DNA of 5,532 bases from the NCBI GenBank assembly GCA_030614305.1, contig JAUWKH010000129.1, positions 1 through 5,532 on the forward strand, read 5' to 3'. The notes under the pieces are model-generated. The model had not been told where the DNA came from. It saw only the letters and a program-made list of their open reading frames with translations, and searched no databases. How positions within the stretch are numbered: position 1 is the first letter of the stretch; each line of letters starts with the position of its first letter. Both the position numbers and the translations under genes were made by a program. This DNA comes from Bacteroidota bacterium (GTDB taxonomy: Bacteria > Bacteroidota > Bacteroidia > Bacteroidales > JADFUO01). Of the stretch, positions 1 through 5,532 are shown piece by piece.

Positions 1-179
1 AAATCTTTTTCAGAAAGGTCAAGTTTATCATTGTCAACAGGAAAAATGGATAAAATAATCAGGATAGTCAATGCTGCACCAAGTATAAAAGAAATAAATA
101 GTTTTATTTTAAAATGTCTTATATAAATACCTGTTAGTGGAGGAGCAGGTTTTTCTGTTTTTTTTGTTTGTTCTTCCAT
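1..179 (-). CDS. Partial membrane protein, N-terminus only
   Basis: The reading frame opens with ATG at 179-177 and runs off the left edge after 59 complete codons, so only the N-terminus is visible. It starts with a short charged, proline-containing cytoplasmic stretch (MEEQTKKTEKPAPPLTG, residues 1-17). A basic segment (residues 21-26, RHFKIK) follows, and then one strongly hydrophobic helix of about 20 residues (about 27-46, ending near ILSIFPVD). The positive charges ahead of the helix suggest an N-in, single-pass anchor with the rest of the protein outside the cytoplasm. The next residues are polar and acidic (DNDKLDLSEKD). I do not recognise the family from this fragment. The start is supported by being the first ATG before the hydrophobic segment and by the divergent gene at 295. 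There is no clear Shine-Dalgarno sequence, which is normal for Bacteroidota. Confidence 0.7.
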   Translation of the reverse strand, partial: MEEQTKKTEKPAPPLTGIYIRHFKIKLFISFILGAALTILIILSIFPVDNDKLDLSEKD

Positions 180-294
180 ATCAATATTTGTTTGGTTTAA
201 TGAATAAGAAAAAGTTTCTAAAAGTAAATAAAATTATTCAAATATTAAATCGTTATGATTTTTATATTAATTTTATTCTCTAAAAATTTATGTT

Positions 295-711
295 ATGGAT
301 GAGGATGTAAAATCATTTAAGCAAAATCTTGATCAGTTGATAAAACTTTTCAAAAAACTCAAAGACAGGACATCAGTTAATGATATTCCTGGAATAGATA
401 AAATGATGTATCAAAATTTTGATATGTTTTTGAACAATTATGAAATGATGAAAGACAGGCTTTCTGACGAATTGTTAAGCCAATTTGGCGAACCCATACG
501 AGTTATTATTGCTGACCTTGTTAAAAGACTAAAAGAAGAACTTGGTGAAGTTGAACACATTGAAGAAAAACAGGAAATAATTAATGACATTGAAAAAGTT
601 GATGAATTACTTAAGAATCCTAAACTTTCGGAAGAAGAAATAAATCGCTTATTAGATGAAAGAAAAGTCATTTCAAAATCAAAGAGTCAAGAAACGAATA
701 ATAATTTATAA
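295..711 (+). CDS. Small helical, highly charged hypothetical protein
   Basis: This encodes a 138-residue soluble protein with no signal peptide and no membrane segment. The sequence is dominated by Lys, Glu, Asp, Leu and Ile in a pattern expected for amphipathic helices. There is one near the N-terminus (about 4-24), one around residues 50-83 and a very acidic one around 82-107. A short Pro-broken helix follows (about 108-127, with LSEEEINRLLDERK), and then a polar Ser/Asn-rich tail. A helical bundle or coiled coil is likely. I see no catalytic motif and cannot assign a family. The ATG at 295 is the first usable start: an ATG five bases upstream in another frame hits a stop after six codons. 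The gene is divergent from the membrane-protein fragment on the left and 101 bp ahead of a beta-barrel gene on the same strand. A near match to the -7 box (TAATTTTA, 268-275) lies upstream. The open frame and coding-like composition make it a credible gene of unknown role. Confidence 0.75.
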   Translation: MDEDVKSFKQNLDQLIKLFKKLKDRTSVNDIPGIDKMMYQNFDMFLNNYEMMKDRLSDELLSQFGEPIRVIIADLVKRLKEELGEVEHIEEKQEIINDIEKVDELLKNPKLSEEEINRLLDERKVISKSKSQETNNNL

Positions 712-778
712 ATGAACTTTTGAAATTTTAATCCTGCTTTTTCATTAATATTCACAAATAACAGAATAAATTAAATCG

Positions 779-786
779 TATATTTG
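779..786 (+). promoter_or_regulatory. Candidate Bacteroidota -7 promoter element
   Basis: TATATTTG fits the TAnnTTTG -7 consensus known for the primary sigma factor of Bacteroidota. It lies 26 bases ahead of the ATG at 813, which leaves room for a leader of about 20 nt. No good TTG-type -33 element is visible at the expected 19-21 bp upstream, so this is a half-site match only. If real, it gives the beta-barrel gene its own promoter rather than read-through from the gene ending at 711. Confidence 0.4.
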
Positions 787-812
787 CCAAATAAACAAAA
801 ATCAGCTTAACT

Positions 813-1478
813 ATGAAAAAATTACTTATTCTTCTGCTGGGATTATTTATAATAACGAGCAGTTACTCGCAAGTTGTAAATGAAAGCACAAAAAGAAAAT
901 TCAGTACAGGTATTGATATTTTTACTGATATATGGCAAAACACACCCGATGGTTTATCACTTTATGCTATCAATAGAGGTATAAATGTTTTTGGTACGTA
1001 TAATTACCAGTTTGGAAGCAGTAATTTAAGTTTTGCCTTTGGTTTAGGAATTTGTTCACACAACATGTATGGAAATTCTCTGCCTGAAGAAATAGATGGT
1101 GAAACAACATTTATAAAAATAACTGATTCAATAAGTTATAAAAAAAGCAAACTTGCTATCACTTATCTTGATATTCCGATAGAATTCAGATTGAAGACTA
1201 AAAGTAAATTCAGAGCTGCCCTCGGCTTTAAAGTAGGATATTTACTAAACGTACATTCAAAATATAAAGGCGATGATTTTTCAGGTAATAAAGATAAGGT
1301 AAAGCAAAAATCCACAAATGTTAAATATTTGGAATTGTTCAGATACGGTCCGACAGTAAGAATTGGCTATCGTTGGTTTAACATTACTGCATATTATTCA
1401 TTATCATATTTATTTAAAGCAGGTAAAGGACCTGATATGTATCCAATTTCTGTTGGAATATCATTAATGCCTTTTTAG
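813..1478 (+). CDS. PorT-like outer-membrane beta-barrel protein
   Basis: This 221-residue protein has a clear Sec signal peptide: basic MKK, a Leu/Ile-rich core at residues 4-15, then TSSYSQ. Cleavage is likely next to Gln20, as is common in Bacteroidota. The mature part alternates aromatic, aliphatic and Gly-rich strands typical of a small eight-stranded barrel. Examples are NVFGTYNYQFG (58-68), LSFAFGLGI (72-80), the block YLDIPIEFRLKT (118-129), FRAALGFKVGYLL (133-145) and GPTVRIGYRW (179-188). The last strand ends in a terminal Phe (PISVGISLMPF), a signature that the BAM complex recognises. The YLDIPIEFRLKT block is the hallmark I associate with PorT/OMP_b-brl_2 proteins. Many paralogues of this fold exist, so membership of the fold does not mean this is the PorT component of the type IX secretion system. 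Polar loops rich in Lys and Asp (about 150-170) would face outward. Its stop codon overlaps that of the opposing gene. Confidence 0.8.
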   Translation: MKKLLILLLGLFIITSSYSQVVNESTKRKFSTGIDIFTDIWQNTPDGLSLYAINRGINVFGTYNYQFGSSNLSFAFGLGICSHNMYGNSLPEEIDGETTFIKITDSISYKKSKLAITYLDIPIEFRLKTKSKFRAALGFKVGYLLNVHSKYKGDDFSGNKDKVKQKSTNVKYLELFRYGPTVRIGYRWFNITAYYSLSYLFKAGKGPDMYPISVGISLMPF

Positions 1479-2095
1479 TAATATCCTATAACAAGAAATA
1501 GAAATAACATAAACGAAGTACCCAAAAGAAAACCCGAATAAATCTGGGCAGGATTATGGGCGTTGAGTTTTAATCTGGCATAGCCGGTTATACCTGAACA
1601 TAATACCAGTAAAATTATCAGAAAAGGAATATCTATCATCCATAAAAATGATAATCCTATCAAAGTGCCAAGCATGCCGCCGATACCTATCATATGAATG
1701 CTTATTTTCCAGAAAAAATTTATAATCAATGTTATTATTATTAGAAAAGTTGCCCCTAAAATAAAGTAATAAAAAATTGGGGATATTTGTAATTGCTTTA
1801 GCAAATAATATGCTAAGTAATAAAAAATTATTGTCATTAAATATGGCAAAGTTCTTTCTTCTTTAGTTTTCATATATAGTGACTTTATTATTCCTATCCT
1901 TTGAAACAATATCATCATAAAAAGCGGAAAAATAAAAGTTATCAGAAAGACCATTCCTAAAATCTGCAACTTTGCAAGTTGGGGTATTATCATTGAAAAA
2001 TAAACATTCATATTAAAAATTATTAATAATGTATAAGTTGGTATTAGTAAAGGGAAAAAAACTAATGAAAGTATTTTAGCAATTTTAGTCTCCAT
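1475..2095 (-). CDS. Multi-pass membrane protein, degenerate PAP2-phosphatase family
   Basis: This 206-residue, very hydrophobic protein has about six transmembrane helices (around residues 9-29, 43-66, 86-101, 107-127, 150-170 and 186-204). It resembles small Bacteroidota proteins that databases often name PA-phosphatase or PAP2-like. The three PAP2 motifs can be traced but are incomplete. Motif 1 (KX6RP) is reduced to KTKEERTLP (76-84). Motif 2 (PSGH) appears as ISIH (131-134), keeping Ser132 and His134. Motif 3 (SRX5HX3D) appears at 173-184 with exact spacing, keeping Arg174 and His180 but with Ala173 for Ser and Gln184 for Asp. Phosphatase activity is therefore doubtful, and a lipid-binding or altered catalytic role is possible. 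It starts 43 nt after the rpoN stop with no terminator between them, so cotranscription with rpoN is likely. Its stop overlaps the stop of the convergent beta-barrel gene by 4 bp. Confidence 0.75.
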   Translation of the reverse strand: METKIAKILSLVFFPLLIPTYTLLIIFNMNVYFSMIIPQLAKLQILGMVFLITFIFPLFMMILFQRIGIIKSLYMKTKEERTLPYLMTIIFYYLAYYLLKQLQISPIFYYFILGATFLIIITLIINFFWKISIHMIGIGGMLGTLIGLSFLWMIDIPFLIILLVLCSGITGYARLKLNAHNPAQIYSGFLLGTSFMLFLFLVIGYY

Positions 2096-2138
2096 GAAAA
2101 TTTGATTTTAAATTTATGGTTTGGATTTGGTTTTTTGA

Positions 2139-3608
2139 TTAAAGTTGTTTTCTAAGGCGGGCTACGGGGATATTAAGTTGTTCGCGGTATTTGGCAACAG
2201 TACGGCGGGCAATATTATATCCTTTTTCTTTAAGGATGCCTGTAAGAAGCTCATCGGTTAGAGGTTTATTTTTATTTTCAATATTAATACAATCCGATAA
2301 TATTTTTTTAATCTCTCTTGTTGAAACTTCTTCGCCATTTTCTTTCTGCATTGATTCTGAAAAGAAAGTTTTCAGTAAAAAAGTTCCAAAGGGAGTTTGT
2401 ACATATTTGCTGTTAGCCACCCTCGAAACTGTTGATATATCAAGGTTGACAATTTCTGCAATATCTTTCAGTATCATTGGTTTTAACCTGATCTCATCAC
2501 CGGTTAAAAAGTATTCTTCCTGATAATCCATAATAGCTTTCATGGTGATGTAAAGTGTATTTTGTCTTTGTCTTATGGCATCAATAAACCACTTGGCAGA
2601 ATCAATTTTTTGCTTTACAAACATAAACGCATCTTTATTTTTTTTGTTTTTTTTATTTTCCGAATATGCTTCAAGCATGTTAAGGTAAGAGCGATTTAAT
2701 CGTAATTCAGGTGTGTTTTTAGTGTTCAGGGATAATTCCAAAATCCCGTCGTTATTATAAATTATAAAGTCAGGTAAGATGTATTGATTTGTTTTAGATG
2801 TTTCGCTGAGTGAATTACCGGGTTTAGGATTAAGTTTAAGAATTTCGGTTATTGCTGCTTTTAGTTCATCTTCGGTTATGTTGGCCTTTTTAATTATTTT
2901 ATCATAGTGTTTTTTTGTAAATTCACTAAAATATCGTTCAATGATATGAATTGCGAGCTTAATTGCCTTATCATTATTATCTTTTCTTTGTAATTGTAAT
3001 AGGAGGCATTCCTGCAGATTTCTTGCTCCAACACCTGCCGGATCAAATTCCTGAATAATTTTTAAAACATTCTGGATTTCTTCTGTATTTATTGTGATAT
3101 TTTGGGTAAATGCCAGGTCATCAACCATAGCATCTAAATTTCTGCTAAGATAACCTGCATCATCCAGATTACCGATGATATTTAAACCTATTAAATATTC
3201 ACTTTCGCTAAGAACACGCAAACCTAATTGTGAAATCAGCATTTCATGAAAGCTAATACCGGAAGAAAATGGGATTTCTTTTCTGTCTTCGTCAGGATTT
3301 GTATTGTTAGTATTTAATTTATATGAAGGAATATCATCATCATTAATATAATCATTCAGGTCAAACTCATCATCTTTTTCGTCGTATTCTTCGGATATTT
3401 CGTTTTCATCCTCACTGATTTCATCTTTGAGTTCTTCGTTGTCTACTTCTTCCTGTTCATCAGGATCTTCAAGTGCCGGGTTTTCTTCAATTTCCTGTTT
3501 AATTCTTTGTTCAAGGGCAATAGTAGGTATTTGCAGCAGTTTCATTAAAAGAATCTGCTGGGGAGATAATTTTTGAAGTAGCTTCTGTTGTAATTTTTGA
3601 CTTAACAT
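2139..3608 (-). CDS. rpoN: RNA polymerase sigma-54 factor (RpoN)
   Basis: This 489-residue full-length sigma-54 directs RNA polymerase to -24/-12 promoters and needs an AAA+ enhancer-binding protein to open them. Region I is intact at residues 1-47 (QKLLQKLSPQQILLMKLLQ, ending near EENPALE). Region II is a long acidic linker, with 26 Asp or Glu in residues 48-92. The core-binding domain spans roughly 115-310 and includes the conserved stretch around FDPAGVGARNLQECLL (188-203). The helix-turn-helix that reads the -12 element lies around 381-402 (KDIAEIVNLDISTVSRVANSKY). The RpoN box that reads the -24 element is ARRTVAKYRE at 467-476, 13 residues from the C-terminus. The ATG chosen starts directly at Region I, as in relatives. 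The gene lies 173 nt downstream of asnS and 43 nt upstream of the PAP2-like gene. The Asn/Lys-rich stretch at 317-325 is encoded by two runs of eight A on the coding strand. Confidence 0.97.
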   Translation of the reverse strand: MLSQKLQQKLLQKLSPQQILLMKLLQIPTIALEQRIKQEIEENPALEDPDEQEEVDNEELKDEISEDENEISEEYDEKDDEFDLNDYINDDDIPSYKLNTNNTNPDEDRKEIPFSSGISFHEMLISQLGLRVLSESEYLIGLNIIGNLDDAGYLSRNLDAMVDDLAFTQNITINTEEIQNVLKIIQEFDPAGVGARNLQECLLLQLQRKDNNDKAIKLAIHIIERYFSEFTKKHYDKIIKKANITEDELKAAITEILKLNPKPGNSLSETSKTNQYILPDFIIYNNDGILELSLNTKNTPELRLNRSYLNMLEAYSENKKNKKNKDAFMFVKQKIDSAKWFIDAIRQRQNTLYITMKAIMDYQEEYFLTGDEIRLKPMILKDIAEIVNLDISTVSRVANSKYVQTPFGTFLLKTFFSESMQKENGEEVSTREIKKILSDCINIENKNKPLTDELLTGILKEKGYNIARRTVAKYREQLNIPVARLRKQL

Positions 3609-3621
3609 GCTAAATAATTTT

Positions 3622-3629
3622 CAAAATTA
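3622..3629 (-). promoter_or_regulatory. Candidate -7 element ahead of rpoN
   Basis: Read on the minus strand, this is TAATTTTG, an exact fit to TAnnTTTG. It lies only 13 bases before the rpoN ATG, so the transcript leader would be under 10 nt. No TTG-like -33 box is evident at the usual distance. In AT-rich DNA this could be chance. If real, rpoN would have a promoter independent of asnS. Confidence 0.25.
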
Positions 3630-3695
3630 AGCCACCTTATGTGAAAATTTGACATTATAATTAGTTAAATATTTTTATAGTTATACGTTAAAAAT

Positions 3696-3709
3696 TACAA
3701 GATGTTGTA
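3696..3709 (-). terminator. Weak terminator-like hairpin after asnS
   Basis: On the minus strand, TACAA-CATC-TTGTA forms a perfect 5-bp stem with a 4-nt loop, followed at once by ATTTTTAA. An alternative pairing (ACAAG with CTTGT, 3697-3714) uses the same bases. The position, 72 nt past the asnS stop, suits a leaky terminator between asnS and rpoN. The stem has only one G-C pair and the T tract is short, so it may instead be a processing site or nothing. Confidence 0.25.
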
Positions 3710-3781
3710 CTTGTCTGAATATAGTTGACTTTAGTTTATTGAACTAATAACATATAACATTTTATTAATCTTCAGCTCTCA

Positions 3782-5221
3782 TCAGAATTCCGCATTTTGC
3801 GGGAATCTCGGGAATGGTATAACATCTCTGATATTACCCATTCCGGTTATAAACAGCATTAATCGTTCAAAACCAAGTCCGAATCCGCTATGTGGAACAG
3901 TACCGAATTGCCGCGTTTCAAGGTACCACCATAATGTTTTTTCCGGAATATTCAGTTCTTTTATTCGTTTATGCAATTTATCATATTCTTCTTCTCTTTG
4001 CGAACCGCCAATAATTTCACCAATTTGCGGGAACAGAACATCTAAAGCTTTCACTGTTTTTCCATCATCATTTTGTTTCATGTAAAACGCTTTTATCTTT
4101 TTTGGATAATCTGTTATCATAACCGGCTTTTTATAATGTTTTTCAACTAAATACCGTTCATGTTCCGATTGCAGGTCAATACCCCAGTTATCAATGGGAT
4201 ATTGAAATTTATTCTTTTTGTTTGGTTTTGAATTTTTAAGAATATTTATTGCTTCGGTATATGTTATTCTTTCAAAGTCATTTTCAAGTACAAATTTTAA
4301 TTTTTCAATCAGTTCCATTGAGCGTTCTTCCTGTTTTTTGTTTTTTTCTTCGTCAATCAGGCGTTTGCTCAGGAAAACAAGATCTTCGTCGCAGTTATCC
4401 AAGGCATATTGAACGAGATATTTTAACATATCTTCGGCTAAGTCCATATTGTCGTTTATATCTGCGAAAGCTACTTCAGGTTCAATCATCCAGAATTCGG
4501 CAAGATGCCGCGAAGTGTTTGAATTTTCTGCCCTGAAAGTAGGTCCGAAAGTATAAACCTGAGTTAATGCAAGAGCTGCCAATTCGGCTTCCAATTGACC
4601 GGAAACAGTAAGATTTGTTTCTTTACCAAAGAAATCTTTTTTAAAATCAACTTTTCCGTCTTCGGTCAGAGGAGGATTTTTAGCATCAAAAATTGACACT
4701 CTGAACATTTCGCCTGCACCTTCGGCATCCGAACCTGTGATTATCGGAGTGTGAATATTATAAAATCCTCTGTCGTTAAAAAATTTATGAATTGCAAATA
4801 TCATTGCATGCCTGACTCTTGTAATCGCACCAAAAGTATTAGTGCGAAACCGCAGGTGTGCTTTTTCACGCAAAAATTCCAAAGAGTGTTTTTTGGCTTG
4901 TAATGGATATTTATCAGGATCGGCTTCACCTAAAACTTCAATAGTTTTTGCAGTTAGCTCAACCTTTTGTCCTGCACCTTGCGATTTAATTAATTCACCA
5001 TCAACAGAAATAGCAGCCCCGGTATTGATTTTATCTAATACTTTTTTTTCAAAATTATTTAAATCAACAACTATTTGAATATTATTTAAACATGAGCCAT
5101 CATTTAAAGCTATAAATGCTATATTTTTACTGCTGCGTTTTGTCCGTACCCAGCCTTTCACGTTTACTTTTTTACCGTAATCTTCCGATTTTAATAAATC
5201 ATTGATTTTTGTCCTTTTCAT
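3782..5221 (-). CDS. asnS: Asparagine--tRNA ligase
   Basis: This 479-residue class IIb aminoacyl-tRNA synthetase joins asparagine to tRNA-Asn with ATP in the cytoplasm. The N-terminal OB-fold anticodon-binding domain covers about residues 15-110 ([21 protein letters not shown] is typical). The catalytic domain follows. Motif 1 is around 138-160. The amino-acid site includes [11 protein letters not shown] (163-173) and TVSGQLE (205-211). Motif 2 is [19 protein letters not shown] (229-247), with the ATP-contacting Arg230. Motif 3 is GLGFER (448-453) near the C-terminus, which ends in RFPQNAEF. The asparagine-type [13 protein letters not shown] reading favours AsnRS over the related AspRS. Length and all motifs are complete, with no frameshift. 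The start ATG at 5221-5219 gives the usual short lead into the OB fold. It is the first gene of the minus-strand cluster, followed by rpoN. Confidence 0.97.
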   Translation of the reverse strand: MKRTKINDLLKSEDYGKKVNVKGWVRTKRSSKNIAFIALNDGSCLNNIQIVVDLNNFEKKVLDKINTGAAISVDGELIKSQGAGQKVELTAKTIEVLGEADPDKYPLQAKKHSLEFLREKAHLRFRTNTFGAITRVRHAMIFAIHKFFNDRGFYNIHTPIITGSDAEGAGEMFRVSIFDAKNPPLTEDGKVDFKKDFFGKETNLTVSGQLEAELAALALTQVYTFGPTFRAENSNTSRHLAEFWMIEPEVAFADINDNMDLAEDMLKYLVQYALDNCDEDLVFLSKRLIDEEKNKKQEERSMELIEKLKFVLENDFERITYTEAINILKNSKPNKKNKFQYPIDNWGIDLQSEHERYLVEKHYKKPVMITDYPKKIKAFYMKQNDDGKTVKALDVLFPQIGEIIGGSQREEEYDKLHKRIKELNIPEKTLWWYLETRQFGTVPHSGFGLGFERLMLFITGMGNIRDVIPFPRFPQNAEF

Positions 5222-5251
5222 ATTTTTATATCAGGATTTTAAAATATTTTA

Positions 5252-5283
5252 CAAAAAAACGATTTTTTATGCGTATTATCAAT
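5252..5283 (-). promoter_or_regulatory. Candidate asnS promoter
   Basis: On the minus strand, ATTG (5283-5280) is followed after 20 nt by TTTTTTTG (5259-5252). The layout fits the Bacteroidota -33/-7 arrangement (TTTG, about 19-20 bp, TAnnTTTG), although the -7 box lacks the A of TA and the -33 box has one mismatch. The predicted start near 5245 gives a leader of about 24 nt before the asnS ATG. The T-rich composition makes chance matches easy. Confidence 0.3.
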
Positions 5284-5314
5284 GTTTTATTGAAAATATT
5301 CATTTTAAATTAGG

Positions 5315-5339
5315 AAAAAAAAATTTTATCCCATATGGG
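5315..5339 (-). terminator. Palindrome plus T9 tract, possible terminator
   Basis: On the minus strand, the perfect 10-bp palindrome CCCATATGGG (5339-5330) is followed by ATAAAA and then nine T (5323-5315). This could end minus-strand transcription arriving from beyond the right edge, just before the asnS promoter. Two points against it are that the palindrome has almost no loop and that a gap separates it from the T run. The larger hairpin at 5341-5430 could supply the stem instead. Confidence 0.3.
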
Positions 5340-5437
5340 CCCATGCGGGCTAACTTCGTGTCGTTTGCTTCGCTTCACTTTAGACTTTCGACAAATGGGA
5401 GTCTGTATGAAGCGAAGCAAATCCGTATGGATGGATA
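5327..5437. repeat. GC-rich intergenic inverted-repeat element
   Basis: The core is a perfect 14-bp inverted repeat, TTTGCTTCGCTTCA (5364-5377) and its complement TGAAGCGAAGCAAA (5408-5421). Inside it a second 5-bp stem pairs AGACT (5382-5386) with AGTCT (5400-5404), leaving a 13-nt loop. Outside it, 5341-5349 can pair with 5422-5430 (nine pairs, two of them G-T), leaving 5350-5363 as a one-sided bulge. TATCC (5327-5331) matches GGATA (5433-5437) at the rim. GC is about 50 % inside against about 14 % in the left flank. This resembles a small palindromic intergenic repeat (REP-like or MITE-like), but only one copy is in the window and no target-site duplication is obvious, so that class is inferred. 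Confidence 0.6.
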
Positions 5438-5490
5438 TCTTTTGTCTTTATTAAATCCGCAGTATTCAACACAGAACCATAATTTTTATT

Positions 5491-5524
5491 TAATTTTGTT
5501 AATTGCAAATGAAAGCGCAATTAA
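5491..5524 (+). promoter_or_regulatory. -7-like box with adjacent 8-bp inverted repeat
   Basis: TAATTTTG (5491-5498) fits the -7 consensus TAnnTTTG on the plus strand. It is followed directly by TTAATTGC (5499-5506) and its perfect complement GCAATTAA (5517-5524), separated by 10 nt. An ATG at 5509-5511 lies in the spacer and stays open for the last eight codons of the window (MKAQLNIL). An operator overlapping the start of transcription, or a leader hairpin, would look like this. No -33 box is seen and the leader would be very short, so promoter and gene start remain tentative. Confidence 0.25.
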
Positions 5525-5532
5525 ATATATTA

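Larger units (their letters stand above)
5222..5532. other. Structured gene-free stretch upstream of asnS
   Basis: No gene that I recognise lies in these 311 bases. The part next to asnS (5222-5329) is extremely AT-rich, about 14 % GC, and holds the candidate asnS promoter. The middle (5330-5434) rises to about 50 % GC (52 of 105 bases by hand count) and is built of inverted repeats. The right end holds a -7-like box, an 8-bp inverted repeat and an ATG that may begin a plus-strand gene outside the window. One plus-strand frame stays open from about 5222 to the edge, including an ATG at 5343, but I do not treat it as a gene. Confidence 0.7.

Noticed and set aside
438..671. Minus-strand open frame of 77 codons rich in Ser and Phe
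   Set aside because: It is fully antisense to the helical hypothetical gene. Its Ser/Phe/Leu-rich composition is the complement of a Glu/Lys-rich gene.
813..1478. Assignment as the type IX secretion component PorT itself
   Set aside because: The fold signature fits, but this barrel family has many paralogues and no other type IX secretion genes are in the window.
2191..2523. Plus-strand open frame of 110 codons
   Set aside because: It lies antisense to the HTH and RpoN-box region of rpoN, whose coding frame is certain.
3609..3781. Possible small gene or RNA gene in the asnS-rpoN gap
   Set aside because: The frames are short (the best plus-strand ATG gives about eight codons). There is no tRNA-like cloverleaf, and only a weak hairpin is seen.
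4218..4536. Two overlapping plus-strand open frames
   Set aside because: Both are antisense to the middle of asnS and overlap each other in different frames. Neither shows a domain.
4842..5078. Plus-strand open frame of 78 codons
   Set aside because: It is antisense to the AsnS OB-fold coding region and has no recognisable features.
5327..5437. Complete insertion sequence or CRISPR repeat
   Set aside because: There is no transposase frame, no repeat-spacer periodicity and only one copy of the palindrome.

Overview
The window is AT-rich, with intergenic DNA often below 20 % GC. It looks like chromosome from a member of the Bacteroidota. The grounds are a RpoN with the residue pattern familiar from that phylum, an upstream asnS, a PorT-like outer-membrane barrel with a Bacteroidota-style signal peptide ending in SYSQ, weak or absent Shine-Dalgarno sequences, and TAnnTTTG-like -7 promoter elements. 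I cannot name a genus.

Layout from left to right. Positions 1-179 hold the N-terminus of a minus-strand membrane protein that is cut by the window edge. A small helical hypothetical gene (295-711, plus strand) diverges from it, followed by a secreted PorT-type beta-barrel gene (813-1478, plus strand). The barrel gene runs head-on into a minus-strand cluster, and the two stop codons overlap. In transcription order that cluster is asnS (5221-3782), rpoN (3608-2139) and a small multi-pass membrane protein with a degenerate PAP2-phosphatase signature (2095-1475). rpoN and the membrane protein are 43 nt apart and probably cotranscribed. asnS and rpoN are 173 nt apart, with a weak hairpin between them.

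The last 311 bases (5222-5532) contain no recognisable gene but are structured. There is a plausible asnS promoter. Next comes a compact element of about 110 bp at roughly 50 % GC, with a perfect 14-bp inverted repeat nested in a longer imperfect one. At the right edge a -7-like box is followed by an 8-bp inverted repeat and an ATG, which may be the start of a plus-strand gene.

Functionally the core is housekeeping. AsnS charges tRNA-Asn, RpoN (sigma-54) directs RNA polymerase to promoters that need an activator ATPase, and the others are envelope or unknown proteins. I see no defence system, CRISPR array, complete transposon or RNA gene. The items most worth a second look are the hairpin element at 5327-5437 and the PAP2-like protein that keeps its motif spacing but has lost part of the catalytic set.
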